DNA of 64,000 bases from NCBI GenBank assembly GCA_902628635.1, contig CACONQ010000002.1, positions 1-64,000 on the forward strand. The letters are read 5' to 3'. This document shows positions 62,110 to 64,000 of this stretch, one piece after another. Origin of the DNA: an uncultured Pelagibacteraceae bacterium (GTDB taxonomy: Bacteria > Pseudomonadota > Alphaproteobacteria > Pelagibacterales > Pelagibacteraceae). Made by a program: the position numbers and the translations under genes. Below the pieces are notes generated by a model. The model worked only from the letters and a program-made list of their open reading frames with translations, did no database searches and was not told where the DNA came from. Each line of letters begins with the position of its first letter. Position 1 is the stretch's first letter.

Positions 62110-63309
62110 TTATTTTTTTTTATATTTTGCAGCTTCCTCAGATCCACTTGTTGCAGATCCTTTGCTGTAAGAGTGTGCACCCATACCGGCAAGCTGACCG
62201 TCTTTAACTATTAAATATTGGTCTCTAATAGGTTTTTTATCAAAGAAACATTCAAGTATTTCTCTTACTCCATCTGCATATCTTGCTTGAGCAGACAAAG
62301 AAGTACCAGATGTATGTGGGGTCATACCGTGATTAGGCATTGTTCTCCATACATGGTCGTTTGGTGCAGGCTGAGGGAACCACACATCTCCTGCATAGCC
62401 ACTTAATTGGCCTGATTTTAATGCCTCTGCTATATCATCTCTATTACATATTTTTCCTCTAGCAGTATTAACTATGTATGCACCTTTTTTCATTTTACTT
62501 ATCATTTTTTTATCAAATAGATTTTCTGTCTCCGGGTGCAAAGGACAATTAATTGTGACAACATCACATACCTTTACCATAGACTCAACAGAATCATGAA
62601 AAGTAAGATTTAATTCTTTTTCAACACTATCTGGTAATTTATGTCTGTCAAAATAATGCAAGTGAACATCAAATGGTTTCATTTTTCTTAATGCATCAAG
62701 CCCAATTCTTCCAGCTGCAACTGTACCAATGTGCATTCCTTCAACATCATAACTTCTTTGAACTGCATCAGCAATATTCCATCCACCTTCGTTAACAATT
62801 CTGTGTTGATTATGATAATCTCTAACCATAGATACAATCATCATTACAATATGTTCTGCCACTGATCTTGAATTACAGAATGTAACTTCAACAACATCAA
62901 TCTTATTATCCATAGCAGCTTGTAAATCAACATGATCTGAACCTATTCCTGCAGTTATTGCCATTTTTAAGTTTTTGGCTTTTGCAATCCTCTCCTTTGT
63001 TAAGTAGTAAGGAAAAAATGGTTGAGATATAACTATATCTGCATCTACGATGTGCTTGTCGGCTTCACATCCATCTCCGTCTTTACTGTTAGTAACAATA
63101 AATTCATGACCATTGCTTTCTAAAAATTTTCTTAAACCTAATTCTCCTGACACACATCCAAGAAGCTCTCCTGGTGTAAAATCTCTTCCTTTTGGACTTG
63201 GTAAAGTCATTCCATCAGGATATTTTTCTAATTTTGGTAAATCTGATAATGGATATGCTTTAGGCATTCCATTTTTTGGATCATCATACAGAACACATAG
63301 TATTTTCAT
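62110..63309 (-). CDS. fdh: NAD-dependent formate dehydrogenase
   Basis: D-2-hydroxyacid dehydrogenase fold with FDH-specific ISQPFFPYYLT, ITAGIGSDHVDL, EVTFCNSRSVAEH, CPLHPETENLFD; 399 aa. Confidence 0.92.
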   Translation of the reverse strand: MKILCVLYDDPKNGMPKAYPLSDLPKLEKYPDGMTLPSPKGRDFTPGELLGCVSGELGLRKFLESNGHEFIVTNSKDGDGCEADKHIVDADIVISQPFFPYYLTKERIAKAKNLKMAITAGIGSDHVDLQAAMDNKIDVVEVTFCNSRSVAEHIVMMIVSMVRDYHNQHRIVNEGGWNIADAVQRSYDVEGMHIGTVAAGRIGLDALRKMKPFDVHLHYFDRHKLPDSVEKELNLTFHDSVESMVKVCDVVTINCPLHPETENLFDKKMISKMKKGAYIVNTARGKICNRDDIAEALKSGQLSGYAGDVWFPQPAPNDHVWRTMPNHGMTPHTSGTSLSAQARYADGVREILECFFDKKPIRDQYLIVKDGQLAGMGAHSYSKGSATSGSEEAAKYKKK

Positions 63310-63392
63310 TTAATCTCCTATTAAATTTTAACTAAAGATATTTTTTTCGGATAATCTATAGAATTTGACATTTAGTAGCAATTAAATAGTGG

Positions 63393-63857
63393 CTATTTTG
63401 GGTAATTTTTCTTTAATAAAAATCTATTTAAAATTACACCAAAAACTAGAATAACTATCGAACCAGTAATTATTGGGCTCAATAAATAATCAAAAGACAC
63501 ACCTCCAATAATCACAATGATTGGATTACCCCCTGCAGGTGGGTGAGTAACATTAAAAAGTATCATTAACCCAACCCCAATACCAGCAGCCAGTGGTATT
63601 AAAATATAATTTGGTAATGGGATAAACAATAAACAAAGCACTCCAACCAAAGCTGTTAAAAGATGACCAAAGAAAATATTTTTTGGTTGGGCGAAAGGAC
63701 TTTCAGGATATCCATAAAGTAACACCATTGTAGATCCAAATGATGCAATTAAAAAAATACCATATTCAGTCTTATAAGTTAGTAAGGTTAAAGCACCTAT
63801 AGTTAAAAAAGAGAATAATGCGGCTATAGAGGATTTTAGAATATTTTCTTTATTCAT
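63393..63857 (-). CDS. HPP family membrane protein
   Basis: FGSTMVLLYGYPESPFAQPKNIFFGHL, NVTHPPAGGNPIIVI. Confidence 0.92.
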   Translation of the reverse strand: MNKENILKSSIAALFSFLTIGALTLLTYKTEYGIFLIASFGSTMVLLYGYPESPFAQPKNIFFGHLLTALVGVLCLLFIPLPNYILIPLAAGIGVGLMILFNVTHPPAGGNPIIVIIGGVSFDYLLSPIITGSIVILVFGVILNRFLLKKNYPK

Positions 63858-63864
63858 AACAATA

Positions 63865-64000
63865 CTATAGATTTTTTATCATTTTTTTGACAGTGATAAA
63901 TGGAAGCAATAAACAATCTTTTCTAGCAAGATTTTTCTCATTAATTATCTTATTTAGAACTGACAGCTTTTTTGGGAGTTTAGATGTTTGTTTTTTACAA
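63865..64000 (-). CDS. C-terminal fragment of an unidentified CDS cut by the window edge
   Basis: Open reverse-strand frame CKKQTSKLPKKLSVLNKIINEKNLARKDCLLLPFITVKKMIKNL*, ending 7 bp before the HPP gene. Confidence 0.35.
   Translation of the reverse strand, partial: CKKQTSKLPKKLSVLNKIINEKNLARKDCLLLPFITVKKMIKNL

Overview
The window is a dense, very AT-rich chromosomal segment whose gene content, synteny and streamlining match a SAR11/Pelagibacter-type alphaproteobacterium (inferred from protein families; no database search was possible). It is mostly housekeeping genes: rpoH-rluD, xseB-ispA-dxs, aroC, pdxH, an ispB-like gene, glyQS, ppdK, nadAC, dihydroorotase, recA, alaS, icd, psd-pssA, guaB-guaA and panB. 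It also holds a proteorhodopsin-ferredoxin-ferredoxin reductase block, umuDC, the pxpABC 5-oxoprolinase genes, a Cfa/DUF1365/FAD/DUF3833 lipid-modification cluster with TspO, SelO, NAD-dependent formate dehydrogenase and several glycosyltransferase patches. There are two tRNAs (Arg-TCG, Leu-GAG). I found no CRISPR array, transposase, prophage or rRNA. The strongest non-gene observations are: (1) matching LexA-type direct-repeat boxes upstream of umuD and recA (17/20 identical, GAAC-N7-GAAC type); (2) a blue-tuned (Gln) proteorhodopsin with a perfect 20-bp palindrome in its upstream region; (3) a two-gene glycosyltransferase cassette bracketed by ~26-bp imperfect direct repeats beside tRNA-Leu; (4) many convergent gene pairs sharing a 4-bp dual-stop tetranucleotide; (5) a guaB-type IMP dehydrogenase lacking the CBS module; and (6) two small membrane-like ORFs missing from the supplied ORF track. 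I saw no clear-cut novel defence or mobile system.
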